From: Bifidobacterium cebidarum
GTDB lineage: Bacteria > Actinomycetota > Actinomycetes > Actinomycetales > Bifidobacteriaceae
Assembly (NCBI RefSeq): GCF_009193305.1
Contig: NZ_WBVS01000003.1
Coordinates: forward strand, 62,001 to 126,000
Length of the DNA stretch: 64,000 bases
Direction: 5' to 3'
Positions 36,196 through 45,180 of this stretch are shown here, in pieces. The position numbers and the translations under genes were made by a program. Each line of letters begins with the position of its first letter. Position 1 is the stretch's first letter. The notes under the pieces were generated by a model. It ran no database searches and was not told where the DNA came from. It saw only the letters and a program-made list of their open reading frames with translations.

Positions 36196-37668
36196 TCAGA
36201 ACAATTCTTCAAGATCGCCGCGGTTCAATGCTTCATTCCACAAGTGCTTGAACACCTGTGAACCGTGCAGACCGTCGTGTTCGAATTCGTTGGTGGTCCA
36301 GTAGTGGCTGTTGCCCACGCGGCTCAAGGTGTCGAGCTGCATGCCGGAATCCACGTACATATCGTCGAAATAGACGGCCGCCTGTAACGGCACTTCGTTG
36401 CGCGCCAACTGACCTTCGTCGTAGATCACGCCGAAATGCGTGTCTTCCATCAGCACATCCATGGCCGGCTTGAAGGGGCGCAAGGCGGCTTCCTGCTCGA
36501 ACATCCACGGGAACATGGCCTCACCGGTGAAGTTCAGCGGACGGATTTCCGTGCCGAATTCCGGCTTGGTGTCGCGTACGCGCTGAGCCGCCCAATGAAT
36601 CGGCTTATCGAGTTCGCCGTTGGCATAGATGAATTCCTGCAGCGGCCAGTACAGCGGACGGGACGCAGTGGCGTTCATCACCTTGGCCAGGAATTCGTCG
36701 GACAAATCCGCATCAGCGCACGACTCGCCGTCCGAGGTCAGGAAGGCATCGTCGAGAATCCAATGCACGCGTTCGAAGCTTGGCTTCATACCGAAATCGG
36801 AGCCCAGGCACTGCAAACGTTCCACGGTCAGAGGATCGCCATTGGGCAACAGCGGGAAGCCATGAGCGGCCATACCGGCAATCAATCCCAGTCGATGATC
36901 GACATCGGTTTCCGCCATGGAACCCAGCACCGAATCAGTCAGTTTGCCGGTGAATTCAGCAACATCGTCCACGGTCGGCAGCTTGTCTGCCAACGTTTCC
37001 ACGCGTTCCTTATCCTGCGGGTAGCGCTCGTAGAATTGCTGGGTCTTACGGGCCATACGCGGGAAAGTGTGCTCGTAGACTTCGGTGGCATCAGCCGGCA
37101 CATGCGGGATACCACCGGTGGTGAAGCTAGCGATAACGCCGGCCGGGAACAGCGACAGGTAGGTAAGCGTCAGGAATCCGCCATAGCTTTGCCCCATCGT
37201 GACCCATTTGCGACCGCCGAATTCAGTCAAACGCAAATGTTCGAAATCACGGACGATGGAATCGGCCAAGAACTTCTTGAGATAGTCGGCTTGCACACGA
37301 GCTGCACCGGCGGCATTATCCTCGTGCGCAGCGGCCAAGTGAGCCATCGTATGCGTATCGACACGTGAGGAGCGTCCAGTACCACGCTGGTCGGGCAGAA
37401 TAATGCGGAAATGCTTGCTGGCTTCCTCAATCCAACCATCCGAAGTGGGGCTGTTCAATCGTGGACCAGCCCCGCCAGGACCTCCTTGCAGGAAGATGAG
37501 TAGCGGCAAATCGTCGTGCACATGCTCGGGAGTGGTGACTACACGGTAGAACAGTTTGATGGTTTTACCGTCGAACGCCTGACCGGGTTCATGACCGGCC
37601 CAGTCCAGCGGCACATCGATGGAATGGTCTTCGATGGCGAGACCTGGTACATAGTATTTGCAAAGCAT
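36196..37668 (-). CDS. pip: Proline iminopeptidase, alpha/beta hydrolase
   Basis: 490 residues from ATG 37668; ATG 37674 lies only three bases from the AGGA box. An alpha/beta-hydrolase of peptidase family S33. The oxyanion segment FLQGGPGGAGPR and DQRGTGRSS are near residues 75-115, the nucleophile motif is GQSYGG, the acid Asp is in DDMYVDSG, and the His in DGLHGSQ. It releases N-terminal proline from peptides. It is cytoplasmic and longer than the 310-residue Pip type, matching the longer actinobacterial form. It is divergent from the tandem kinase. Confidence 0.92.
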   Translation of the reverse strand: MLCKYYVPGLAIEDHSIDVPLDWAGHEPGQAFDGKTIKLFYRVVTTPEHVHDDLPLLIFLQGGPGGAGPRLNSPTSDGWIEEASKHFRIILPDQRGTGRSSRVDTHTMAHLAAAHEDNAAGAARVQADYLKKFLADSIVRDFEHLRLTEFGGRKWVTMGQSYGGFLTLTYLSLFPAGVIASFTTGGIPHVPADATEVYEHTFPRMARKTQQFYERYPQDKERVETLADKLPTVDDVAEFTGKLTDSVLGSMAETDVDHRLGLIAGMAAHGFPLLPNGDPLTVERLQCLGSDFGMKPSFERVHWILDDAFLTSDGESCADADLSDEFLAKVMNATASRPLYWPLQEFIYANGELDKPIHWAAQRVRDTKPEFGTEIRPLNFTGEAMFPWMFEQEAALRPFKPAMDVLMEDTHFGVIYDEGQLARNEVPLQAAVYFDDMYVDSGMQLDTLSRVGNSHYWTTNEFEHDGLHGSQVFKHLWNEALNRGDLEELF

Positions 37669-37705
37669 TGTCATGATTCCTGACTTTAGCCCACAAATCA
37701 GTCTT

Positions 37706-40276
37706 ATGGGTGATGTCGGTTCATCTTCCACCGAGTTAGCCTTGACACCTATGGGATTGATTGCGAACGTTAGAATGCAGCTGACGAAGCTTGGCGGTAA
37801 GACGTATCAAACCTTGCTGTTTGATACGCTACTTGCCGTAGTACTGCTGGTACTGGGCTCGTTTATGGCTACAAGCACCGACCCGGGCACCACTCCGGGA
37901 CTGCTGTTCCGTTCATCATCCTTGGCAACTGTGCTGTGGAATGTGCCCAGCATTGTTCCGCTGGCTTTACGAAGAACCCATCCTGAGGCTGCCGCTTGGA
38001 TATTCGTCGGTCTTACGGTACTTCATCTGATCGTCGGTCCGACGATTATCTATAGCGATTTTCTTGCGCTGATTATGTTGTATTCCGTTTTGGTGTATGG
38101 CAATCCTCACCATAGTGCGAGATTCGTCATGGCATCACTGGCAGTCAGTCTGTTGACTGGCACTGTGTGGGGTGTGACCTTCAATATCGGGCCGCTGTTC
38201 GGCACCGCTGCCGGGCCCAACATAGCTTGGACCAGTTGGCTTCCCACCGCAACCACACTTTCGGTTTGTCCCGCCACAGGCCTCACCACACCCAATGCCA
38301 GCAGTTGCAGCATGAAAATGCTCGAGGACTCATTGATGATGACGGTCGTGATTGCCATCTGCGCGATCAGCGTCATTATCATGGCGTTGTGGCAACGTGC
38401 ACGGCATGCCACGCTTGCGGCCATGCGTGAACGCAACGCGGCCATCGCAGCGAGAGATGCAGAAGAGACCCGTATCGCCGCTCTTGCTGAAAGAGCACGT
38501 ATCGCCCGCGACATGCATGACGTGGTGGCACATACGCTATCCACGATTATCGTGCAGGCGGACGGAGGCCGGTACGCAGGCGCGCATGATATCAATCTGG
38601 CCCGTTCCACGATGGGTACGATCCGACATGAAGCGCAACGCGCGCAACATGATATGCAGCGCCTGTTTTCCGTGTTCGGCACGCAGGCAGGCAGCACTTC
38701 CATCGCATACAGCAATATGCCATCATTGTGGCATGGTGCGGCCAATGTTTCACGCACTGTAACCGGACCGGCACATCCGGAGCGATTATCTGCGCAAGCC
38801 AGTGAAGCCGTGTTCCGACTGGTGCAGGAAGCGTTGACGAATGCCCGCAAATACGCCGGCACAGGGGCACACGTATTCATCAACGAACACTGGTTAGAGA
38901 CGGCACTCAACGTAACCATCACCGATGATGGGCTCGGAGCCGAAGCCATGCGAGACGGACACCAGCCAGGTTATGGTCTTATCGGCATGCATGAGCGCAT
39001 CGAGGCTCTTGGCGGCACAGTATCAGCTGGACCGCAACTCCAACAAGGATTCGCAGTATCAGCATCGATTCCGCTCTCCCCCATGTCTGAATCCAATCAA
39101 GCTCCTACATTTGCCGTGCATTCGACATCGATAACCGGCAACAATTCCCATCCCGATAACCCCGCGCAGAGCATTCTTCCCATATGGACGCGGATTACAG
39201 ATGCCGCAAAGCACACCCTGCGATCTTGGGTGGCATCGATATCGGTGGTATTCCAGCCGAAGCATTTCGAACAAGGAGAGTCCGTTCACCGGTTCAATTG
39301 GATTGGCAGGCTTTCTCAATGGACCGAACGGCATTATCTGTTAATAGATATACTCGTCGCCGCAATATTGGTGCTGCTGTTCAATTCGTCCACCTACAAC
39401 GATCTACGACTGCTCGCCAACGACGGTATTCATTGGCTGCTTCCCAATCGGGCACTCACGACCGTTCTGACCATTGCATTGCTCGCTCCGGTGGCGTTCC
39501 GTCGCCGTTTCCCTGAATCAAGTGCTTTGGCCATGGCAATCATGTCATTTATTCAGCTGCTACTGCCTGCTTCCATCATGCCATCCAACGCTCTGGCCGT
39601 GAACGTATTTGCCTTGGTATCCGTGTATTCCGCAGTACTATACGGCCGCGAGCATGCGTGGCGCTGGGTCAGCATGACGCTGGTGGTTGATTCCTGGGTA
39701 TTCGGTATCAAAATTGCCGCTGGATGGAATGGGACAAGCCTATGGGGCACTACAGCACAGTTGGTTATTCCAGGACGTGACTCGTGGACCGCATGGCGCA
39801 TTATTCTTAGCGGACTGATGCCGGGAGGCATGGTGATGATGGCTGGTTTCGCTTGCATCGCAGCCGCACGATGGACTCGTTCCCGAGGAGCGAATGCATT
39901 GGTATTGCAACAACGCGAAGAGGCGCTACGCGCTGAACAAGAGCGGCAGAAGGTGCTGGCCGCCAACCTTGAACGAGAGCGTATCGGGGCTGCCATGCAG
40001 ACCGAAGTACTGGCCACTTTGGAGTCGGTTATCTCACAGACCGATGAAGGTCTCATTATGTTGAGTAGCTCACCAGAACCGAACAGCGAACAGATCGCAT
40101 CCTCGTTCGCGGCAATCGGCGCGCGTGGCCGTACGGCGCTGGCTCATATGCGTGAGCTGCTTGCCGTATTGCGCAGAACCGGATTCAGCGATGACACAGG
40201 TAACGCTTATTCGCTCAAACCTCCTTTACAGCCAGCGCAGTCCTTGGAACAGCAACTGGCGACTATACGTCACTGA
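37706..40276 (+). CDS. Tandem histidine kinase: complete DesK-like kinase fused to a degenerate second membrane/kinase module
   Basis: About 856 residues; the start is uncertain (no good ribosome binding site; 37751 and 37778 also possible). Module 1: about five to six membrane helices, HisKA_3 helix RIARDMHDVVAHTLS with phosphoacceptor His271, an HATPase with QEALTNARKYAG and GYGLIGMHERIEALGG. A linker of about 80 residues follows. Module 2 repeats the plan with another set of five to six helices and the coiled helix LERERIGAAMQTEVLATL, where Gln765 replaces the His, and it stops before any ATPase domain. It is probably an internal duplication that now serves as a sensor or dimerisation unit. 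Its partner is the response regulator at 40452. Confidence 0.82.
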   Translation: MGDVGSSSTELALTPMGLIANVRMQLTKLGGKTYQTLLFDTLLAVVLLVLGSFMATSTDPGTTPGLLFRSSSLATVLWNVPSIVPLALRRTHPEAAAWIFVGLTVLHLIVGPTIIYSDFLALIMLYSVLVYGNPHHSARFVMASLAVSLLTGTVWGVTFNIGPLFGTAAGPNIAWTSWLPTATTLSVCPATGLTTPNASSCSMKMLEDSLMMTVVIAICAISVIIMALWQRARHATLAAMRERNAAIAARDAEETRIAALAERARIARDMHDVVAHTLSTIIVQADGGRYAGAHDINLARSTMGTIRHEAQRAQHDMQRLFSVFGTQAGSTSIAYSNMPSLWHGAANVSRTVTGPAHPERLSAQASEAVFRLVQEALTNARKYAGTGAHVFINEHWLETALNVTITDDGLGAEAMRDGHQPGYGLIGMHERIEALGGTVSAGPQLQQGFAVSASIPLSPMSESNQAPTFAVHSTSITGNNSHPDNPAQSILPIWTRITDAAKHTLRSWVASISVVFQPKHFEQGESVHRFNWIGRLSQWTERHYLLIDILVAAILVLLFNSSTYNDLRLLANDGIHWLLPNRALTTVLTIALLAPVAFRRRFPESSALAMAIMSFIQLLLPASIMPSNALAVNVFALVSVYSAVLYGREHAWRWVSMTLVVDSWVFGIKIAAGWNGTSLWGTTAQLVIPGRDSWTAWRIILSGLMPGGMVMMAGFACIAAARWTRSRGANALVLQQREEALRAEQERQKVLAANLERERIGAAMQTEVLATLESVISQTDEGLIMLSSSPEPNSEQIASSFAAIGARGRTALAHMRELLAVLRRTGFSDDTGNAYSLKPPLQPAQSLEQQLATIRH

Positions 40277-40282
40277 TTCCCC

Positions 40283-40414
40283 TTGACTGTAGGGTTTCTG
40301 ACACTGACTGTAGGTTTTTGAACGTTTTCCGTCAGAAACCCTACAGTCAGTGTCAGAAACCCTACAGTAAATGTTGGAAGTCCTACAGTCAATGTTGAAA
40401 AACCTACAGTGAAG
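40283..40414. repeat. Array of six 21-bp units with TACAGT cores (two inverted, four direct)
   Basis: ACTGTA at 40286 and 40307, and TACAGT at 40342, 40363, 40384 and 40405, are spaced exactly 21 bp within each orientation. The first four units are symmetric about 40327. Units 3 and 4 begin GTCAGAAACCCTACAGT; the outer ones are degenerate. A 21-bp period is two DNA turns, so all direct sites face one side of the helix. It lies between the kinase and its response regulator. Confidence 0.88.
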
Positions 40415-40451
40415 ATGCATTGCAAATACGAGAGCAGCTACAGTGGGATTC

Positions 40452-41189
40452 ATGAACGAGAGTAGAAGCATTCGTGTGGTTATTGCCGATGATCAGGAAC
40501 TGGTACGCGCCGGCTTCGGCATGGTCATCAGCTCGCAGGTCGACATGACCGTTGTGGGCCAAGCGTCCGATGGTGCCAAGGCCGTGGCTCTGGCCGAATC
40601 CTTGCACCCGGATGTGATATTGATGGACGTGCGCATGCCTGGTATGAATGGGATCGAAGCCACCAGACAAATTGCCGGATTGTCTTCCGTCGTGCAACCG
40701 ACTCGCGTAATCATCCTGACCACGTTTGACTTGGATGAATATGTGATGGCCGCCATCAATGCTGGTGCCTCAGGATTTTTATTGAAAGACACTGAGCCTG
40801 AGACGCTGCTCAATTCGATTCGCACCGTGTTTAACGGCAATGCAATCATTGCCCCTTCCGCAACGAAACGGCTGATCGAGCAAATGCTGCACGATGGATA
40901 CGCCACGGAATATGCGACTGGAGAGCCCACCCGAGCCGTTTCACGCACCACAGTCGGCGGGGACTCCGACGAACCGTTCTATACCGATCCGGAACTCGAA
41001 TTGCTCACCGACCGCGAGCGCGAGGTATTGGTGGAGATCGCTCATGGGCTAAGCAATCAGGAGATCGCGAACAAGCTGTTCATCTCCTTACCTACGGTGA
41101 AAACCCACGTGGCGCATATTTTGGCGAAAATCAACGCACGTGACCGTGTGCAGGCTGTGGTGTTTGCATACGACAATCGATTAGTGTGA
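40452..41189 (+). CDS. LuxR/NarL-family response regulator
   Basis: 245 residues from ATG 40452 (weak GGGA upstream; GTG 40443 is an alternative). The receiver domain has VIADDQELVRAGF, phosphoacceptor Asp59 in ILMDVRMPG, and FLLKDTEPE. A long linker (about 140-175) precedes the LuxR helix-turn-helix (LTDREREVLVEIAHGLSNQE, ISLPTVKTHVAHIL). It pairs with the tandem kinase upstream. The 21-bp array fills the gap before it and is the obvious candidate binding region, for autoregulation. Confidence 0.94.
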   Translation: MNESRSIRVVIADDQELVRAGFGMVISSQVDMTVVGQASDGAKAVALAESLHPDVILMDVRMPGMNGIEATRQIAGLSSVVQPTRVIILTTFDLDEYVMAAINAGASGFLLKDTEPETLLNSIRTVFNGNAIIAPSATKRLIEQMLHDGYATEYATGEPTRAVSRTTVGGDSDEPFYTDPELELLTDREREVLVEIAHGLSNQEIANKLFISLPTVKTHVAHILAKINARDRVQAVVFAYDNRLV

Positions 41190-41437
41190 ATGACCAAGTA
41201 ACTGCTTTGCAAGGGGTACATTCGTTTGATTGCAATCATCTATCTGCTCTACGAGGGGTACCAGTCCAATACATATACAGGTACACACGTTGTAATTCCA
41301 ACAGTTGTACTTACATAAACAAGGTTTTGGTACCCCTTGCACAGCAGATAGAGATCTGGAGGTACGGCGATGTACCCCTTCCAAAGGAGATGGCCTGCAC
41401 ACCGCGGTGTGCAGGCCATCTCCTTGGCACTGTGTCG
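41190..41437. other. 248-bp convergent intergenic region with a large imperfect inverted repeat
   Basis: Motif copies of the form GCAAGGGGTACA occur at about 41207-41220 and 41250-41262 on the plus strand, and at about 41329-41341 and 41371-41383 on the minus strand. The CTATCTGCT (41240) and AGCAGATAG (41344) boxes are also mirrored, giving an imperfect palindrome of about 175 bp centred near 41295. The perfect terminator palindrome follows (separate entry). Confidence 0.7.
41384..41425. terminator. Perfect 42-bp palindrome, bidirectional terminator
   Basis: Every base from 41384 to 41425 pairs with its mirror image: 20-bp arms (AAGGAGATGG outermost) around a minimal loop at 41404-41405. 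It lies between the convergent response regulator and ABC permease genes, 13 bp from the permease stop. As a palindrome it could also form a cruciform or bind a protein. Confidence 0.82.
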
Positions 41438-44083
41438 TCAGGCTTCAGCCAGGGCGACCACTGGCGGTACGCTGACTGCGCGACGAGCGGGCGCGATGCT
41501 GGCAATCAACGCGGCAAGCGCCGCAATACCGAGCATCAGACCATTACCGGCCCAGTCAAACGGGAACACCACGTTACCGTACAGACTAAACACCATATAG
41601 GAGCCAAGCCAGCCGAATACCGTGCCAAGCAGCACACCGACCACGCCGGAAACCAAGGACAGCAGAAGCGCCTCGACGGCAAGAGAGCGCCGCAACTGCC
41701 CTCGGGTCATGCCGATGGCGCGCAGGGTGGCGGATTCCCGGGTGCGTTCTATGACCGAGAGCGAGAGCGTGTTGGCAACGCCCACGAGCGCAATTAACAC
41801 TGCCACGGCGATAAGCCCCACGAGCAGAGCCATCATGCCGTTGATCATGGTTTCCCACATCGACCGTTCGGCAATCGGCCCGGAGACCATGACTCCGTCA
41901 CTTGAGGAGAAGGCGTTCCGCACATTGGTAAGCACGTCATTCAACGTGGTTCCGGCCGCATCGTTATCAACGCGCATGAGCAGCATATGACCGGTCGCCG
42001 TAAGGTCACCGTTCGCAAAATAGCTGTTATTGACGAAGGCCACTGCGTCATAATCCGCGGAGACTCGGCGATAGTCCACTTGTTCGGGTGCAAGTGTCAG
42101 CGAGCTGCCTACGGCATCAGCAGTGCCGTCCGACACCGGTTCCAATGTGATGCCGGAATTATTGAAACGCAATCCCTTGCCACTGTCCGCATCATGCTTC
42201 GGCAAAAGTACATGGTTGTTGTCAACAGATGCGCCGCCGATATTCGCTTTCATCACCTTGCGCAAGTCTGCCGCGTGCTCAACGCCGGCGACGAGCACGG
42301 TCAAGCCTTTCTTATCCTCGGTCGTGGTGGTCATCACCGTGGTGGGCATGTAGGCCGAGGCAGCGATACCTTTGGTTTCCGCCGCTTTGGTTGCCTGTTC
42401 GTCGGTCATGTCAGTACCGGTGGCGATCATATCCACGCTATAGCGAGAGGCAAGAGCCTCCCCCATCGTTTGCTTGGCGCTGGCTGCACCGGTTGCGATA
42501 GTGGCCACCAATGTCACACCGATGAGCAGTGCAGCTCCTGTTGCGGCCACACGACGCGGATTCTTCTGAATGTTGGCGTTCGCCACCGTGGCGCTAGGAC
42601 CGGCGAGCGCCACCAGCGATCCCACACCGTGCATGAGCAGCGGCAACCAGAACACAGCCGCAATGACAAGACCGAGGAACACCGCCGCACAACCGCCAAT
42701 AGCCGTCAGCAACACCACGACATAGTGATCTTTGACTAAGGATTCATGACCGGTCAGAGATGCGTGCATCTGCCATGCGGCAAAGCCGGCAAACGCCATA
42801 CCGCAAACAATCAGCAGCGTGGCTATAACACCGCGCAACACACCTGCGCGACGTGTATCGGTCAATTCCATCGGGCGCAATGCCTCCAACGGGGTGACTG
42901 CGGTAGCGCTCCGAGCGGAGCTCAGGGAAGCCAGTATGGTCATTGCAAGACCGAACACCATCGGTACCGCGAACACCTGCCAGCTCAATACCAGTCGAGC
43001 ATCCATACCGGTGGAAGCCATGATTCCGGAGGCGCACAGAGCGGCCATAAGTCCAATACCGAGCGCCACACCAAGCACGGAGGCCATCAGTCCCAGCACC
43101 GTGGCCTCGATAATCACCGATGCATACAGTTGCTGTTTCGTAGCACCGATCGTGCGTAGCAACGCCAAGGTGCGACGGCGCTGTGCGACGAGCACCTGGA
43201 ATGTGTTGGCGATGACGAGCGCGGCGACGAGCATTGCGAGCACGCCGAAGCTCAGCAGGAATGTAGTGACGACGCTGGTGCCGTTGGAGCTCAGAGATTC
43301 CACAGCAAGCCGGTCTGCTTCGGCGCGATTCACGAGCCGGCTGTAGCGAGGCAGAAGACGCTTGATGGAGGCCGTATCAGTCCGGGTATCGAGATCGAGG
43401 TAGATGGAGGTGGCGTTGACTTGGTTGAAATCGGCGACCCCATTGGCGAAAGCCATGAGATCCTCCGAGAGGATCGAGGCACCGCCGTCGTACGCATAGA
43501 CATTATTGGGATCATCGGTAAGGCCCGTCACGCGCGCTTCAATGCCACCGGCTGAGCCTTGACTGTCGGCAGTGTTGCCGCGTGAGACATGCACCACATC
43601 CCCCACGTGCACGTCAAGCTGTTCGGCAACATGTTCAGGCAGAGCGACTTCGCGATTATCGACGGGGCGGTCACCACGTATGACGGTCACAGGCAGCAGG
43701 TTCGTTTCACCCGTGTTGATGGCATAACCGGTGGCATGGTGGTTGCCGTTGGACAACCTGATATTGGTCGCAGTGACAGCACGCACACCTTCGACGCCAT
43801 CGACAGTACGTATACGATCGAGATGGTAGTCAGCCACGGTACGCGAATACGCTTCATCGGATTGAGCGTCGGTGGGGTGTTCAGGCAGGTCGGTCAGCAC
43901 CATCGCGTCCGCGCCGGCGTAGATGGCGGTCTGCTGGCGCACCAGCGAGTCGTTCATCGTGTTCGAAAACAGGAAGGTCGTCGCAATGAACGCCGTACCG
44001 ATCAGGATGGCGATACCGGCCGGAATCAGCATTTTTGCGCTTTTCTTCATGAGTTTGACGGTGATGGAAAACATGACGTTCAC
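41438..44083 (-). CDS. FtsX/MacB-type ABC transporter permease, two-domain
   Basis: 881 residues. N-terminal membrane helix (about 19-40), then a large extracytoplasmic domain (about 45-260). Two FtsX domains of three helices each follow, at about 265-400 (TFLLSFGVLAMLVAALVIAN) and 740-875 (MALLVGLIAVAVLIALVGVA), with further helices between. The charged motif QRRRTLALLRTIGATKQQL and its repeat RESATLRAIGMTRGQLRR are the classic coupling helices. It works with the ATPase encoded 13 bp upstream to extrude peptides or lipoproteins, or to transmit mechanical force across the envelope. Confidence 0.93.
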   Translation of the reverse strand: MNVMFSITVKLMKKSAKMLIPAGIAILIGTAFIATTFLFSNTMNDSLVRQQTAIYAGADAMVLTDLPEHPTDAQSDEAYSRTVADYHLDRIRTVDGVEGVRAVTATNIRLSNGNHHATGYAINTGETNLLPVTVIRGDRPVDNREVALPEHVAEQLDVHVGDVVHVSRGNTADSQGSAGGIEARVTGLTDDPNNVYAYDGGASILSEDLMAFANGVADFNQVNATSIYLDLDTRTDTASIKRLLPRYSRLVNRAEADRLAVESLSSNGTSVVTTFLLSFGVLAMLVAALVIANTFQVLVAQRRRTLALLRTIGATKQQLYASVIIEATVLGLMASVLGVALGIGLMAALCASGIMASTGMDARLVLSWQVFAVPMVFGLAMTILASLSSARSATAVTPLEALRPMELTDTRRAGVLRGVIATLLIVCGMAFAGFAAWQMHASLTGHESLVKDHYVVVLLTAIGGCAAVFLGLVIAAVFWLPLLMHGVGSLVALAGPSATVANANIQKNPRRVAATGAALLIGVTLVATIATGAASAKQTMGEALASRYSVDMIATGTDMTDEQATKAAETKGIAASAYMPTTVMTTTTEDKKGLTVLVAGVEHAADLRKVMKANIGGASVDNNHVLLPKHDADSGKGLRFNNSGITLEPVSDGTADAVGSSLTLAPEQVDYRRVSADYDAVAFVNNSYFANGDLTATGHMLLMRVDNDAAGTTLNDVLTNVRNAFSSSDGVMVSGPIAERSMWETMINGMMALLVGLIAVAVLIALVGVANTLSLSVIERTRESATLRAIGMTRGQLRRSLAVEALLLSLVSGVVGVLLGTVFGWLGSYMVFSLYGNVVFPFDWAGNGLMLGIAALAALIASIAPARRAVSVPPVVALAEA

Positions 44084-44096
44084 TCCCCTCGCCTAG

Positions 44097-44888
44097 TCAG
44101 CGTGCGTGACGGGCCGGTGCAGCGGCATGCGTGGCATGCTCACGTTCGGCCATCAGCAATGCGTTCATGCCTTCTGCGGTGGGGTGCGCCTCGTCGGCCA
44201 CGATTTGGCCGTCCGCAAAGACGATGGCACGGTCGGCATAGGAGGCGGCCACTGCATCATGGGTGACCATGATGATGGTTTGGCCAAGTTCATCTACCGA
44301 ACGCTTGAGGAAGGTCAGCACTTCCGCGCTGGAAACGGAGTCGAGATTGCCGGTGGGCTCGTCGGCGAAAACGAGTTTCGGCTTGGCAATCAACGCCCGG
44401 GCGATGGCCACACGCTGCTGCTGGCCTCCGGAAAGCTCATTGGGACGGTGATCCAGTCGCTTTTGGAGACCTAAGGTTTCGACCAGCAGATTGAACCATT
44501 CGCGGTCCGGCTTCGTGCCGGCCAAGGTCAATGGCATCAGGATGTTCTGTTCGGCGCTGAACATGGGCAGCAGGTTGAAGCTTTGGAAGATGAAGCCGAT
44601 CTTGTGCCGGCGCAGCAACGTGAGCTGTTTGTCGTTCATCTTCGTCAAATCGCTGCGGCCGAACATGATATGGCCGCTGGTGGCGGAGTCGAGCCCGGCC
44701 AGCGTATGCATGAGCGTGGATTTGCCGGAGCCGGATGGCCCCATAATTGCAGTGAACTTGCCACGTTCGAAGCTGACGTTGACACCGCGCAAAGCGTGGA
44801 CCATATTGGCGCCGATACCGTAATCCTTGACCAGGTCGACGGCCTGGATGGCAGGCGATGACGGCACAGGTGAATTGCTGAAATTCAT
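44097..44888 (-). CDS. LolD/MacB-type ABC transporter ATP-binding protein
   Basis: 263 residues from MNFSNSPVPSSPAIQ at 44888 (GGGAGGGAAC upstream). All motifs are intact: Walker A MGPSGSGKST, Q-loop FIFQSFNLLP, signature ELSGGQQQRVAIA, Walker B LVFADEPTGNLD, switch His VTHD. It belongs to the MacB/LolD group that pairs with FtsX-type permeases. First gene of a two-gene operon with 41438-44083. A short tail (HATHAAAPARHAR) is unconserved. Confidence 0.95.
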   Translation of the reverse strand: MNFSNSPVPSSPAIQAVDLVKDYGIGANMVHALRGVNVSFERGKFTAIMGPSGSGKSTLMHTLAGLDSATSGHIMFGRSDLTKMNDKQLTLLRRHKIGFIFQSFNLLPMFSAEQNILMPLTLAGTKPDREWFNLLVETLGLQKRLDHRPNELSGGQQQRVAIARALIAKPKLVFADEPTGNLDSVSSAEVLTFLKRSVDELGQTIIMVTHDAVAASYADRAIVFADGQIVADEAHPTAEGMNALLMAEREHATHAAAPARHAR

Positions 44889-45180
44889 ATGTTCCCTCCC
44901 GTAAGTGTCCCGGGCCTTTTGCCCGGATGATGCTTTCAACTTACGGAAGATCGCCGGCCCGCTCCATCGTGCGCCGGGCTGTCATTCTTGAGGATGATGC
45001 ATTCCCGCACCGCCTGCAGAGCCGGCAATGCTGTGCGGGTGGCAGACACAAAAAAGCTCGCACTGCATGACTCAGTGCGAGCTTTTCCACCTTGAGTAAG
45101 GCCCCAACCTTTCAGCCATTCATGACGCTCCCCTTATGCGTCATGCCCCCTCGGCCGAAATGAGCCTTCCTTACTCGAAG
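44889..45180. other. 292-bp intergenic region: ABC promoter, metY terminator and a second inverted repeat
   Basis: Besides the terminator at 45052-45086, the stretch 45093-45176 starts GTAAGGC and ends GCC(TTC)CTTAC with an inner TGACGC/GCGTCA hairpin (about 45123-45143). It probably belongs to the 3' untranslated end of metY. No gene is seen. Confidence 0.5.
45052..45086 (-). terminator. Rho-independent terminator of metY
   Basis: AAAAGCTCGCACTG pairs with CAGTGCGAGCTTTT across a 7-nt loop. On the minus strand it is followed by TTTTTTG. It lies 95 bp downstream of metY. Confidence 0.88.

Noticed and set aside
40283..40414. CRISPR array
   Set aside because: The 21-bp units abut directly with no unique spacers, change orientation once, and no cas genes are present.
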